A program made the position numbers and the translations under genes. From positions 93,649,388-93,713,387 of the forward strand of contig CAKMRJ010005745.1 in the NCBI GenBank assembly GCA_928212115.1: DNA of 64,000 nucleotides, read 5' to 3'. Under the pieces are notes generated by a model that saw nothing but the letters and a program-made list of their open reading frames with translations, was not told the origin of the DNA and searched no databases. This stretch comes from Lactuca virosa. Its lineage: Eukaryota; Streptophyta; Magnoliopsida; Asterales; Asteraceae. Positions 1 to 11,996 of this stretch are shown piece after piece. How positions within the stretch are numbered: the stretch's first letter is position 1; each line of letters opens with the position of its first letter.

Positions 1-600
1 AAATTTCACTACTCGAATGCACTAAAGGATGGCATAGGGAAGCAGGGTCAAATCCTCAAGGACACAATCTAATGGTCAATGCCTCTTTGGGTAAGCATGA
101 TTTTTGATTGTTAGCTAAAACTGAAATAGGAGTGCAAATTATCTTTTACCTAACAAGTTAACCAAAATAAGCTCTTCATTAAACCCTAACTTTTTACTGA
201 TGTAATTAAACAAGCTTTTAATTAAATTTAGGAAAGCAGCAATAAGATTATACTTCTTATAATCTCGGAAATGTAAAGATATGAAATTGTAGTTTATAAT
301 AAAGGTAAACCCAAACATAGAACTTATTTATTACTTGTTACTTATTATCAGATTGTCAAAAAAAATTTACGGATTTCAACAACTGATTAACTTGAATGAT
401 TAAACCCTAGGTAGATGATCAGACTAACCTTTGTTGAATTTGTTCAATATTTGATCATAAAATAATAAAACACATAGAGATGAATTCATGTATGATTATC
501 AACTACGGGCTTTATTAATCTTCCTCGATATATTATGAATATAAAGAGTAAGCGAGTTTTCAAAGGAGAAAACATACATCAATGAAAATCTTTTCAGATT
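1..600. other. AT-rich non-coding sequence, possible LTR remnant
   Basis: No gene is visible. The first 120 bases (wording like 'gggtcaaatcctcaaggaca') resemble the style of the LTR-like block at 51633-53183, which also carries a 'ggtcgaatccatggagattgg' phrase. This may therefore be a truncated LTR of a related element. No TG/CA ends, primer-binding site or target duplication can be assigned, so the call rests on loose resemblance only. Confidence 0.2.
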
Positions 601-3040
601 TAAGCGAACATCTCAAAGTAAGAATCTTCTTTCTTATAGGATAATTACATAGTGTAAGTTAATTATGAATCAAGATAACTCTTGTGTTTTCTATAAAGCT
701 AGTAGGAGTATAGCAAGATTCCTAGTCTTATATGTAATTGACATACTAATTCTTGAAATAAAGATCTATTTAGATCATGGTAAGTTACAAGATGAAGCAA
801 AATTGCATTAATATTTGATAAAGTTATATTGTCAATACCACATGACATGATGTTGAGCATCTCTCAAAATCCTAGTACAAAGTTTTGAACTAGATAATAT
901 GAGTGTATTTCATATGTTGCTGCAATTGGATTAATCATATATGTCATGATTATGCATGAAGTCCAGATATGTTATATGATTAGGACATATCAAATAAATA
1001 CAAGTATAATCTGATAATAAGTCATGGTATGATTTATAAGAAAATTCTAAAGTAATTGCGAGAACTAGAGGAATATTCTAAATCGGCATAAAATTTGAAA
1101 GAAAGTTATGTTTAAGCTGTTACAAATATGCTAAACTTCCAAATAGATTGAGATGATTATCAATCACAATTAGGCATGTCTTCATTATGAATGAAGATAA
1201 AGGTACATGGATAGTATTCGCAATGTTTATACGAATCAAGTTTGTCGAATCTACGTAACAAAGTTTCTTCATTAGCTGAAGCATGAAAGTCATGTTGGAG
1301 CTATAGGATCTTGTTGACCTAGGTGGTTGTATTTGATTAAAATTTAGTACTTAGATATTGGAACAGTACAAACAACATATATTGTAATGAGTTGATATAT
1401 TTGATATTGTCTTTCACTAAATAATTGTTGTGTTCTATATTAGCATGTTTAATCGTTAAACAGCTTTGGTTATTCTAAATGCCCATAGTCGTTTGTAGTT
1501 GTGGGAGAATTTGTGAGGTATGACTAATCTGAATGGATTGCTTGATTTTCATGGAGATGAAAATAGCAAGAGCTACTACCAACTTCATATGTACTTGATT
1601 AGTGAACATGATTGGATCTGACCTGCATCAAAATCACTTTGTAGATCGTAGTCATAACTGATATTTAATAAACGGTCGTATCTATGTATTCTTCTGCCTG
1701 AGAGGTTGAGATACACATTTGGGACTTGAGTGTAGGAATTGTTTTGCTTTGACACAGTTTAATGTTGTAATATAAAAGGCAATTATAGGGTCCATCGTTG
1801 GGTATTGTATAAACTACATGATAGGCGTATGTAGTCAAGATTAGATTTGTTTCCTCTTATTCATTGAGAGTTAGACATATAAGGCCTTACTAAAAGTTAA
1901 ACACTGAATGAGAGGGCTCGTGATCCATATATCATGCTCAACATGATGTCTGAGACAAAGGAATAACTAATACCGCACCTTTAGTAAAAATTGTAGCTTT
2001 GAGCTCTTGGAATTGGTTGTTGATGAGATGACACCATCTGTATGTTGTTATGGGCAGTAGCTCGTTTTTGGACACCATCTACTGTCTATGAAAATCTATA
2101 ATGAATTTTGTGTAAGTGAGAGATTATTGGATCTATATAGTCAATAATAATCATTGAGTGATATTGCTAATAACATATGATTATATAGGGTAACACCTTT
2201 ATCAATTTGTCACATTTGTCACATTTATTATTAATATGATTATTAATAGTTAACCAACTGTTGTGTTTAATTAGGGAATAATTTTTTTCTAAGGAGTAAA
2301 AATAGTTATTATATCATATTGTATGATTTAATATGTCATGTACAAAGTTTTGGACACTATGGTTAATTTTATAATTTCTAGTTAGTTGGCTTTATTTGGT
2401 TTAAGAAACTAGACAATGATTTTTTCTTATTTCGTATACCTTGGATGAGTTTTGTAAGAAGCATGGGAGGTTGCTTGTCAACCTCCCTACTTTTCTCCCC
2501 ATGCTTGTTAAAGCTAGATAATACTTTATATTATTAAAAGGTTGCCTTTGCATGGACTATTTAAAGGAGAGAGTAATTCTTGCAAAATTCACCATTTCTT
2601 CCTTTGGAAAAGAAATAAAAATTGTATCCTCTCTCCATGCTCCTCTCTTGATTTCTTTTGAATATTAATGCAAGTTTTTGGTGCTTTTTGAGTTTTCTCC
2701 TTTAGTTCCTATTTGTTTTAAGTACCTAAAGACTTAAGAAACTCAAAATACAAGAAGGGAACTGACATTCCAAGTGCCTTACTTTTGATGGTTAATACTT
2801 GTAGAGAAGATCATCATCTTTGTTCTTTCTATCTTCATCAACATCCCAAAATGAAGTGGGTTCAAAGGCTCTAAAGGTTGTCATCCTAAGACCCCCTATG
2901 GTTGTTATAATGTCATTCTTACCTCTATAAAAGGATTCTTTGGTGGGTTTCTTAGAAATGATCTCAAAAATAATGTTGTTATTTTTAAAGCTTCTGTTGC
3001 GGTTTTTATGAAAAAACTCTCTTATAATTTTTTTTATCAA
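601..3040 (+). repeat. decayed copia-like internal and LTR remnant
   Basis: No coding domain can be read. A purine-rich stretch at about 2112-2124 is followed by a block to about 3010 that resembles, in opposite orientation, the block at 5640-6670. Shared wording includes 'aacatatgat' and 'gcatggga'. Together they could be LTRs of one old copia-like family lying in inverted orientation. This is inference from by-eye similarity; ends and target duplication are not visible. Confidence 0.22.
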
Positions 3041-3213
3041 AACCTATCAGTAAGCGGCCAAATGTTGATCAATTTCTCCAATACCTTCTAAAAACTTGAA
3101 GAGTTAAAAGTGATATTTGCGAATAAGTCCATTGTTGAAGTTAGACTTCGAATAAAAGGTATAATTCACCCTCTCCTATAAGAAATCCAACTCCTCTTCC
3201 TTACAAATCTCCA

Positions 3214-3558
3214 TTGCCTCCACCAAAGAAAACTCTAACTCCTCTAAAGAAAATGTCTCCCAATCCACTGCAGTCACCCACGGAAACCTCACATCCCATA
3301 GAAACTCTAGAAAACTATATGTCAGATCATAATTCCACTGACACTCTAGTTACAAGGCAGAGAAAAGTTGACTGGAGATCTGCTAAGTTTTCTAAAGACA
3401 TATGGGAGGCTCACATTTTTTATACTACAATCAACGAATCTTTGATTCAATCATGGGTGAATCTGCTCACGAGACTAGTCGACGAATACTATATCCCACA
3501 TTTTTTCCTACATTATGGCACAAACCAATATGTAATGGGATATTCCTTTATCCACTAA
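3214..3558 (+). pseudogene. unrecognised ORF remnant, proline/lysine-rich N-terminus
   Basis: An open frame of 114 codons begins with a proline/lysine/serine-rich stretch (PPPKKTLTPLKK). A more globular part follows, with WRSAKFSKDIWEAH and a hydrophobic C-terminal half. The frame is also open upstream of the first ATG for about 20 codons (PSPIRNPTPLPYKSP), so the true start may lie earlier. After the stop the other frames keep protein-like wording (for example VPKAFKTYRL near 3700). That suggests one longer broken gene running to the ORF at 3845. I recognise no family; a retroelement ORF or a captured host fragment are both possible. Confidence 0.3.
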
Positions 3559-3844
3559 TGATTGTTTATGTCAACTCTTAGAATACTTCGATACTCAAAT
3601 TCTAGTCCACCACAGACTGCCAATGGATTTTAAGAGATTGAAGTAATTCCATAACAAGTATTGGAAGAAGACTGAGGACATGTGGTTAAATGACGTACCC
3701 AAAGCATTTAAGACTTACAGGCTCAGGTAATTAAAGAACATAATATTTTTCTAGTATACTCTTGTCAAACATGGCGAAGAATACTTCAATACCAAAGCAA
3801 AGTTGGTGTCGATGAATCCTGAATAAATCCTTTTAATTGCAAGA

Positions 3845-4144
3845 ATGTTCAGCTTCAAGATTGAAAAACATCAGAAGATGAAACCCGCATATGAGAGAGA
3901 CTGCAACTTTCTTAGGTCTCTAGTATGTGACTTTGCTACTATAGACGTTGAGATCCATTCAATTATGGTTGCTCAATTAATTCTTCTTCCATTCGACTAT
4001 CTAAAAATGGTCACTGAAGGCATTCAGGAACTAAAGTATGAAGCTACCAACACCCCTGATCTCGACGTCATTTTCAAAACTTCCAAAGATACAGAAAAGA
4101 ACTTCCTCCATGCAAAAGTATTTCATCAGTGGAATAATAAATAG
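3845..4144 (+). pseudogene. unrecognised ORF remnant, possibly continuing 3214-3558
   Basis: An open frame of 99 codons, mixed charged and hydrophobic, with no transmembrane segment or known motif that I can name. It lies 290 bases downstream of the other unrecognised ORF on the same strand, and the gap retains coding-like words broken by stops. The two are probably parts of one decayed gene. It sits upstream of an opposite-strand gypsy integrase relic, so it may belong to a retroelement. Function is unknown. Confidence 0.25.
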
Positions 4145-4844
4145 TTAGAATATATCCTCAAGCTCACTAATAAATCGAAATTCACTATCGATAAATTGAA
4201 GTTTGAAAGCGAAAGAAGAATCAAATGGGTGTTCATTGTAAGGAAGTTATGGTGGCTCCTTATCATGTTTCACAAACTTGACAAATAAAGAAGAAAGTTA
4301 CGAGGACACTGAAAGGGAAATTTTTTGTACATGAAAGTGACCCTTGGTAGCTAAGTGGTTTATTGTTGATGCAAATACTTGGTTGGATGAAGGAGAATTT
4401 GTGAAGAGTTGTTTCTATTTGCCTTTTCTGATACCGAAGAGTCAGAGTAATAATCACCTTTTGCTGAAAGAGAATGTTTGGCGGGCTTTGTCAGATCTAG
4501 GCATGGGAATCCTGGCCACCTATTCTTATCCTAATTTTGTATTGACCAGTTCATGAAATGTACCTTTCACTTCTATAAATAGATGGTCTTTGTACTCAAT
4601 AGAAGTTTGTCTGATCTTACTTCCCTTGTAATTTTCTCATATTGAAATACAAGTCTCCTTGTCTCCATTATCTTATACTTTGTTGTTAATCACTTACTAT
4701 GTTCTGTTTGAATGCAACCCATGTTACAATTCAACAAGTATCCTTAAACATGCTTATATTTATTAATGTACTTTTCTGCTATGTTTCCTTTATAATGCTA
4801 TGATTTTATTATTGTTGAGCTATATAAAAATCCATGAGATTATC
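4145..4844. other. non-coding interval
   Basis: About 700 bases of AT-rich sequence between the unrecognised ORF remnants and the minus-strand integrase relic. Short open stretches occur on both strands, but none has a recognisable motif. I see no repeat structure or RNA gene in it. Confidence 0.3.
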
Positions 4845-5510
4845 CTAATATTTCGCACATCTAATCTCTTGGGCAAGAATTCTTCTCTCAACACAAGAAA
4901 ATAGAAGGAGTATGACACCTACTCCCATAAAGCATCTCGCATGGTGCCATATCGATACTGGTGTGATAAGTGTTATTATAAACAAAATCACCAATGATAA
5001 ATACGTAAACCAACACCTGCCATAATCAATAACACAAGCATGCAATTTATCCCTGAGAGTTTGTATGGTCCTCTCGCTTTGCCCATCGGTATGGGGATGA
5101 TAAGTTATGCTCAAACACAACCTAGTGGCCAACTCATCTGGAAGTTTTTGCCAAAATGTCGAAGCAAAACGACTATCCCGATCTGTAATGATTGACAATG
5201 GTACGCCACACCTAATGATAATCTCCTTAACATACAATTTCTCCAGGTTATTCAACTTCTCGCTCTATTTGAATGCCCAAAATTAGGCACTTTTTTCAAC
5301 TGATCAACTATCATGCATATCACGTCACTACCCCATGTGGTTTTTGGTAATTTTATGATAAAAATCCATCGTGATCGTATCCCATTTCTACTAGGGGATC
5401 TCTAGCTATTGCAATTCTCCGTAAGGGTGTTGGTGGTTAGCCGTGACTTAAGCGCAAGTCATACACTTCACCACATATTTTGTAATCTTCATCTTTAAAC
5501 TCTACCATGA
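4845..5510 (-). pseudogene. Ty3/gypsy integrase relic (minus strand)
   Basis: Read on the minus strand, this is the central part of a gypsy integrase. From high to low coordinate it shows a KCMTCA zinc-binding remnant near 5460-5480, then a TMDFIIKLPKT-like first catalytic Asp segment near 5370. Next come ITDRDSRFASTFW (second Asp) and YHPHTDGQSERTIQTL (catalytic Glu). The 136-codon open stretch loses the integrase frame after ACVIDYG, where the expected YNNTYHTSI wording moves to another frame. No RT or LTR of this copy is seen beside it. It was once the strand-transfer enzyme of a chromovirus-like element and is now a fragment. Confidence 0.8.
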
Positions 5511-5639
5511 ATAACTGACTTTCAGGACTCGATACATTGTGCTCGTGCCTGGATGGGTTGAATACTTTGATATGTGTGTGTCTCACAACAATATGTCATG
5601 ACTGTTGCGATTTTATTCAAAAAGTTAGTTTCAACAACA

Positions 5640-6740
5640 TAAGATTTAGTAACGGAAGACTTTAAAATTATAATAAACATAAACGAAGTTTATACCCATC
5701 AAGGATCTTCTTGCAAAGTTTGGAAAGAAAACAAGCACCAAAGAGGAAGAAGTGTTTAACAATCTTTGTAGACTTTTAATCCTTAATGGGAGGCTTGGAA
5801 GTTGATGGAGAATGTGGAACCTTTGAGACACCAACAAGTTGTCAACTGGATTTAAGATGCTACTATTGTAAGAAAACTCTTAACTCTTAAGCTTGAAGTT
5901 CATAACCAAAGTATGAACTTCAGGAGAGTATAACATCAAATAATATCTTCAAGAGGATGAACAAAATGGAGAGAGTATGCATACTCTCTCCAACTAACTA
6001 TTTCGTGTCCAAAAGAAGAGCAAGAATGAAAGTCTCATGAAGCTGGTATTTATAGCACGAACAAAAAGTCCATAAGTCCTTAACCATTTAGCACTTTAGA
6101 CAAACATGTCTCCCATGCTTGTAATACTAGCCGTGATTTCATTTCTTTTTATTAAACAATCATGAAAGCCATGATTTTATTTAAATAATCAAAAGGCATG
6201 TCTTCTTTTTGTAATACTTTAATCTCATACTTCTAAAGTATGTTCCCCAGATTAAAATAAGCTACAAACCATACCTCTCTTTCTTTTTCCTCAATTTCGA
6301 AATTAAGAAGTCAAAAGAGGACAAACACTTTATATTTTGTAAACAAAGTTTATAAAATATAAACTTTAACTTTTTGGTAAAAGACAAAAGAATTTATCTA
6401 GTACAAAATGTTGTGCATGACTTATTAATTCATACCATATGAATTATGTAATGTTACTCGCTAATGAAAATTATTGTTTCCTAGAAATAAATAATTTCCA
6501 ATTTAATTATAAGAGTTTATTGAATATTTATTAAAATCAATTTCTAATAAATAATCAATTATATCAAGTTGTTGTTAGTGTGACCCATTAGTATCATATG
6601 TTAATTCACAATATCATTTTAATTAGATTCTTGAGCATACTAGATCGTTCAACGAACACACCACAACATAGGGATCCATAGATGCCCTAATAGGTCCCAA
6701 GTCACCGACTTTCCTCCACAAAACGAGCCTACTACTTAAC
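5640..6740 (-). repeat. decayed LTR-like block, minus orientation
   Basis: Non-coding AT-rich block whose reverse complement shares short phrases with 2126-3010 on the plus strand. It could be a diverged LTR of the same copia-like family in opposite orientation. No clear TG...CA ends, target duplication or primer-binding site were found. No gene is visible here. Confidence 0.2.
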
Positions 6741-6757
6741 ATATAAAAAGTGAAGGA

Positions 6758-6972
<215 letters not shown>

Positions 6973-6977
<5 letters not shown>

Positions 6978-8180
6978 ATAGAGAGAGTATGAGTATAGAG
7001 AGTGAGATTGAGCTAGTAGAGGGAAAGAAGGAGAATGATGGTAGAAAATGACTAGATAGAATAAGAGAATATAAGGGAAAGAGAATGAGTGTATGTATAG
7101 AGATAGACTAGAAAGATAAAATAAGAATAAGTATCAGAAGGCAAAGAATGAGAATGAGAATGAGTATCTTATAGGTGTCCAATAGGAGATTGAGTAGTTG
7201 TAAGTCCATTACTATTGTTATTAGAGTAAATCGTTGGATTGTGAATCTTTAGTGATAAATGAGTCTTGAAAAACTATGCACGAATGTGTGGTGTATTTTT
7301 ATGTCATGATTATTGTGTGTATCATTATTAAGGATTACTCATTAAGCTCTTTATATCTTATCCTTTTTATGATATTGTGTTTTGACTAATATAAACCCTA
7401 AAACTGGCTACCCTCTCAACACTCTCGAAACCCTGCCGATGCGGCTCGTCTATCTTCCCATAATCATATGGAGCGTCTACGACTATCTCATATTCTGATT
7501 CCTTTGTTCAATATATTTACTGGATCTAGAGGTGGCACAATTACTGATTTGCTTCTTCGGTACGATTTGGTAGAGGAGTTCTGATTTGGGCTCACTACCA
7601 TAAAGAAGGCAAGGAATTCATCAAAGGCCCAAAAGGTATTGTTTTTTATCTTGTCTTATATTTTAGTTACATTAGTTTGTTTAACATGTATCCTATCTGG
7701 TTCATGAAATTGACTTTAATATATGCTTCTTCTATGGCTTTGTTATCTCATTATTTGTTTGTTTGTATCCCATAACCCAACAGTAAGTAATTTCAAATAA
7801 TTCTATTAAAATACTTAAACTCCTTATTTATAATTTCAAGCCACAATAAAGAAATAAACGCAACAAATAAATAACATGAAACACCGCCTTTAAAAATAAC
7901 TACTTAAGTTAGAATATTAATTTTCTAATGACCAAAAATGAAAATCGTCCAAACCCTGTTGTGTTACAACGAAAGACAATTCCTTATTTTTTTTAGATCA
8001 ACAACATATTCTATCTTTTATTCAATATATAACAAAGTTTCCCTTATATCCTATTAAACCACCATTATAATTTACGTGACCATAAAAAAACTATTTATTC
8101 CATAATTTAACTGCATATATCTATTACAGACAGATTACTTAGTTCTTGGGCCAAAAAAGTAAACAAAAAAAAGTGTAATT
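6973..8180. other. non-coding interval upstream of LINE fragment
   Basis: Purine-rich sequence (GAGAATGAG words) to about 7170, then AT-rich DNA. One stretch at about 7427-7580 is open in one frame (HMERLRLSHILIPLFNIFTG) and is followed by a GT-like donor near 7636. It could be a captured exon, but I do not recognise it. No other feature is seen. Confidence 0.25.
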
Positions 8181-8768
8181 CTGAAGAAGGACTTCGATAA
8201 AGCTTTTTATTCGTTGAGTAGGGAGTTCTTAGCTTCAGTAATGGAACAAATGGCGATTGGATGGAAATAAAGGAGATGGATCAAGGGTTGTATTGATTCT
8301 TGTAAAGGCATTGTTTTGGTTAATGTTGCTCCCAATAAGGAATTCAACATTAAAACGGGTGTTAGACAAGGTGATGCTCTCGTACATTTTCTCTTCATAA
8401 TCGCCATGGAAGGTATTCATATTTCCAAGAAAGAAGCGTGTGACTTGCATTATTTTCTAGGGATTGCTCTACCTTATAATGGTACGAATATTTTGCACCT
8501 TATGTATACATATGACATGATATTTATTGGAGAATGGTCGGAGATCATCTTCATCAATCTTAATAGATTTCTTCATTGTTTTTCTTGCATGAATAATCAA
8601 GTGGTTGATAGACGTGCTAGTATCTTGAACTGTGAGCCCACTTCCTTTTCGTTTACTTATCTTGGGCTCCCGGTGGGGGCTAATATGAAACTCTCTAAGC
8701 ACTAGATCCCGTCATACACAAGTTTCGGAATACACATTCGAAGTGGAAAGCAAAATGTCTCCTTTGGT
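8181..8768 (+). pseudogene. LINE reverse transcriptase, first part
   Basis: Encodes L1-type RT motifs in order: KKDFDKAFYSL (catalytic motif A, 8181-8215), GVRQGDALVHFLFIIAMEG (motif B, 8355-8412), YTYDMIFIGEWS (motif C, near 8500) and FTYLGLPVGANM (8650-8690). Plant L1 elements have YADD at motif C; here it reads YTYD, so a catalytic Asp is lost. In-frame stops occur, for example near 8266 and at 8703. Translation resumes after the gypsy insertion at 28048. Confidence 0.85.
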
Positions 8769-8949
8769 TGTCACAACTAGCAAATTAGGGTTGAGATTGT
8801 GATTCTTGTACGAAACAATTTCCTCCACGTAACCTCGTAGCATCCAATTAGTGAAATTCAAAGTACAATGTTATTTAAATTCATACGTGCATAAATTGTG
8901 AATCAAGCATCACACAAGCCAAAAAACTTGATCCAATAGCTAAGTCCAA

Positions 8950-9215
8950 TCAATTTTGGGCCTTAGCCCAAGGATTCTCGGCCCAACACCCTATTGGACC
9001 ACAACTTTTTCTTTGGGCCTTATTGGGCCGAAAAGCTTTCTTTAGGATTTATTGGGCCGAAAAATCTTTCTTTGGGTCTTATTGGGCCGATAACTCTTCA
9101 TTGGGCCTTATTGGGCCCAAAACTTCTATTGGCCTTCCATTGGGCCGAAAACCCTTCGTTGGGCCTTATTGGGCCGAATACTCCTATTGGGCCGAAAACT
9201 CTTTTTGGGTCAAGC
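8950..9215 (+). repeat. TGGGCC minisatellite in gypsy 5' LTR
   Basis: About a dozen TTGGGCC motifs are spaced roughly 10-30 bases apart in degenerate units reading like TTATTGGGCCGAAAAC. The array lies 180-440 bases upstream of the TATA position. TGGGCC/T is the plant 'site II' element bound by TCP factors, so this may be an enhancer array in U3. The same array occurs in the 3' LTR at 25350-25610. The open frames here simply translate the repeat. Confidence 0.85.
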
Positions 9216-9987
9216 CAAAATTCGAAACCCATTTCCTTTGGGATTTCTTTTGGACCGAGAACCCTAGGGTTCGGTTAAGGTTTAACAAAAAAAAGGAAAA
9301 GAAATGGATTAAGAGTGTGACACCTTATTTTTACTCAACATGCATCAAGGTGTTTAACCACCATGTCTCCATGCTAATCTCCCATCAAACACTAGAAAAG
9401 TCAACTCTCTTCCGTCTCTCCCTCTTAGGTTCGGCCGCAACCACCACACCCACACCCTCACACACACAAAACACTTTCACTTTCTCACTTTGCTCTCAAT
9501 AATCCTTCTCATTTCTCTCCCAAAAATTCGAAGTGTGGTGCCATCCTCAAGGTTTTCTTCAACCAACTCACAAGAACTTGGTAAGTTTCTTGTAAACTTA
9601 ACTGATTTCTATACATATCTAGGTCAAAGAACTCCATATTTACACAAATTTTCGTGTGTTAAGCTCTTAGAAACACCAACTTTTCGAAAATCTCTCCAAG
9701 ACAAGGCTAGGCTCGAAAAATCTCCTTCCTTCTTCCTCCTACCACACGAAATCAACCAAGGTGAGCTTCATACCCCACTATTTTTCGAGTTTTTCATACC
9801 TTGGGGGGGGGGGGAATACAAGTCAAGTTTTCGTTTAACCATTGGATAATTGTATGGACCAATGTATTATTTGTTTAACCTTTGGGTAATAGCACACATC
9901 TTAGTTGAGTGTTGAAAATAGAACTAGAACTTGTGCAAAATGGTTTTTATCTTGTGTTCTTCATAAAAATCGTGGGTAATGTGTTTG

Positions 9988-9989
<2 letters not shown>

Positions 9990-10073
<84 letters not shown>
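9990..10073. repeat. (AT)n microsatellite in gypsy 5' LTR
   Basis: About 42 uninterrupted AT units. The corresponding position of the 3' LTR (26401-26580) has instead two AT blocks flanking an inverted duplication. Ile-Tyr open frames over it are artefacts. Confidence 0.97.
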
Positions 10074-10076
<3 letters not shown>

Positions 10077-10801
10077 CATGAAAACTTATGGTTATGGTTG
10101 TACACAAAAAAATAGCTAAAATATGAGTGTTGTGCTCTAGCACGTTAACTCTTGGAACATATACATTTTTAAACACTTATACTTAGACCAATATTGGAAT
10201 ATGAATTTCAAGGTTTCTATATGCCTTTTTGTGAAAATCGTGACATGCTTGAGTTACAACAAAGTAGTATATTTTATGTTACAAAACTCTTAAAATAAAT
10301 TTTGGTGTATTAATTAAACGACAAAAATTGATTATTTTACTAAAAATAAATTTTTTTTCTAGTAAAATAGTCGTAATATGTTGTCACCATTTTAATGGTT
10401 TTAAAAACTTAGAGGATTATGCTATTTACACAACATATATTACAAGTAGACAAGTACATTAATTATTATTTATAAAAAGTATTATAAATAATTTAACCAA
10501 AACGGTATACAAAACAGAATGATACGACAGAAAAATTTGTGTGTCATAACCTGTCTATCATAAAGCTTTAAAAGTACAAGTTATAAGCTGTATGTCATAA
10601 AGCTGTAAAACGCGTGTCATAAAACTTCAGTCATGAGTTTACACTAGTAATGTTATTTACATTACTCAATAATGGGAGTCAAAGCTCGCGTAAATCTGTT
10701 AAGGCTTTTGTGAGACTTTCCTTCACCGTACCTACCTAGCGTACACACGTAAGTCCTGTAGTTATAACCAGAGCCTCCTTGAGGGAGAGGGAGGTAATTG
10801 T

Positions 10802-10829
10802 GTATAGATCTATACGGGGTTGACACCCC
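10802..10829 (+). other. paired hairpins conserved in both gypsy LTRs
   Basis: Two adjacent palindromes: GTATAGATCTATAC (10802-10815) and GGGGT-TGAC-ACCCC (10816-10829). Both recur in the 3' LTR (27287-27300 and 27302-27313), the second with one arm base changed at 27301. They may form RNA stem-loops in the R/U5 part of the transcript. Function is not known. Confidence 0.6.
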
Positions 10830-11586
10830 AACACCAGAGTTGTTCGCTACAGCTAGACGGGGCTAGTCTAGGGTGACAAATATCTTACCGAAAGCGACGA
10901 CTGAAGAACGTCATGATAGGCATATCAGTCACATCAAGCATGGTTGTAACGACTCGCATAGGGAATAACAACGTTATTTTGGATTTATGGAAAGTATACA
11001 CTTCACTGATTTTATAAAATACCAAACTACGCTTCATTTTTGTACACTATTATCACCACTTCAGTCTTAGGGTTTAAGACTACAAATTTTTCATTCAACA
11101 GAAAGTATTGGACTTTCTCGGAACCTATACTTTACAAATGCTAATAAAAACAAAGGACACGCATGCAATTATTCACAGTTCTGGAACGAGAGTTACAAAC
11201 CACTTTTCATTAGAAAATTTCGGATTTTCTTGAGTTTTACAAATTATTACAAATAAAGATGTTACAAAGTTTTTCATACAAATATGCTTATTAACTCACC
11301 AACATTCAATGTTGACACTTTTCAAAACGACTTGTATTCTCAGGGACTCAGTGAGCAGGTATTTGGACCATGGATCTCGGATATTTGCTACATTTTGGAT
11401 TTAATTACATTATGTCATTTTTGTGTAATTTAATGAACATATACAACATGTAAACAATGTAAGTGTGTTATGTTAATGTATGATGTTGGTTGCTATGCTT
11501 CATTCATATTCAATTGTTGTGGTACTATACAATGACGTCATCTGCCCCCGGACATTTCCGCTATCCTGGTTCGGGGGTGTGACAGA

Positions 11587-11599
11587 TTGGTATCATAGC
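11587..11599 (+). other. primer-binding site of gypsy element
   Basis: TTGGTATCATAGC lies two bases after the 5' LTR end. It matches the complement of the 3' end of plant initiator tRNA-Met (TGGTATCAGAGC) with one mismatch at 11596. Confidence 0.85.
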
Positions 11600-11996
11600 A
11601 TTGTTTATAGTGAATTACTATATCTAACCATACAAGATATACAACTATAAATACAATGGGACTGAAACACTTTGATTAAAAGTATACTTTAAAATATCAG
11701 TATTTTATAAAAGTGTACCAACCTACATGCATAATAGAAAACAATAAGAAGAGTTGGACATCACGACTAAACTTAGACAGTTATTTAATCATATATATGG
11801 TAAATATAGCCTGATCAACTATATTTATTCGAGATATGACCAACATGTGTTTAGGAGTGGTCAAGGTGGACAACAAATCTAAAACTTACCAACCTTAAAA
11901 CCATAAGGGTCTAAGAACAAAACTAAATAAAATACTATAGGGGTATTTTGACATTATATCTATTTTCTAGTACTTATATACTCTCGTGCAGATGAC

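Larger units (their letters stand above)
8769..11584 (+). repeat. 5' LTR of Tekay-type gypsy element
   Basis: 2816 bp with TG...CA ends, aligned by eye along its whole length with the split 3' LTR (17665-17729 plus 25230-28047). Landmarks in order are a TGGGCC minisatellite (8950-9215), a degraded TATA box (TAGAAAAG at 9393-9400 where the 3' LTR has TATAAAAG), a CT/CA-rich leader (9420-9540), a G-run (about 9805-9813), an (AT)n tract, two adjacent hairpins (10802-10829) and a TGACGTCA palindrome (11533-11540). Confidence 0.93.

Noticed and set aside
7427..7640. Possible exon with a GT-like donor
   Set aside because: Only one short open stretch, no recognisable protein and no second exon; too weak for a gene call.
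8994..9502. Overlapping ORFs with repeated GLIGPK or YWAEK peptides (also 25389-25718)
   Set aside because: These translate the TGGGCC minisatellite of the LTR in two frames; no start context or protein family supports a gene.
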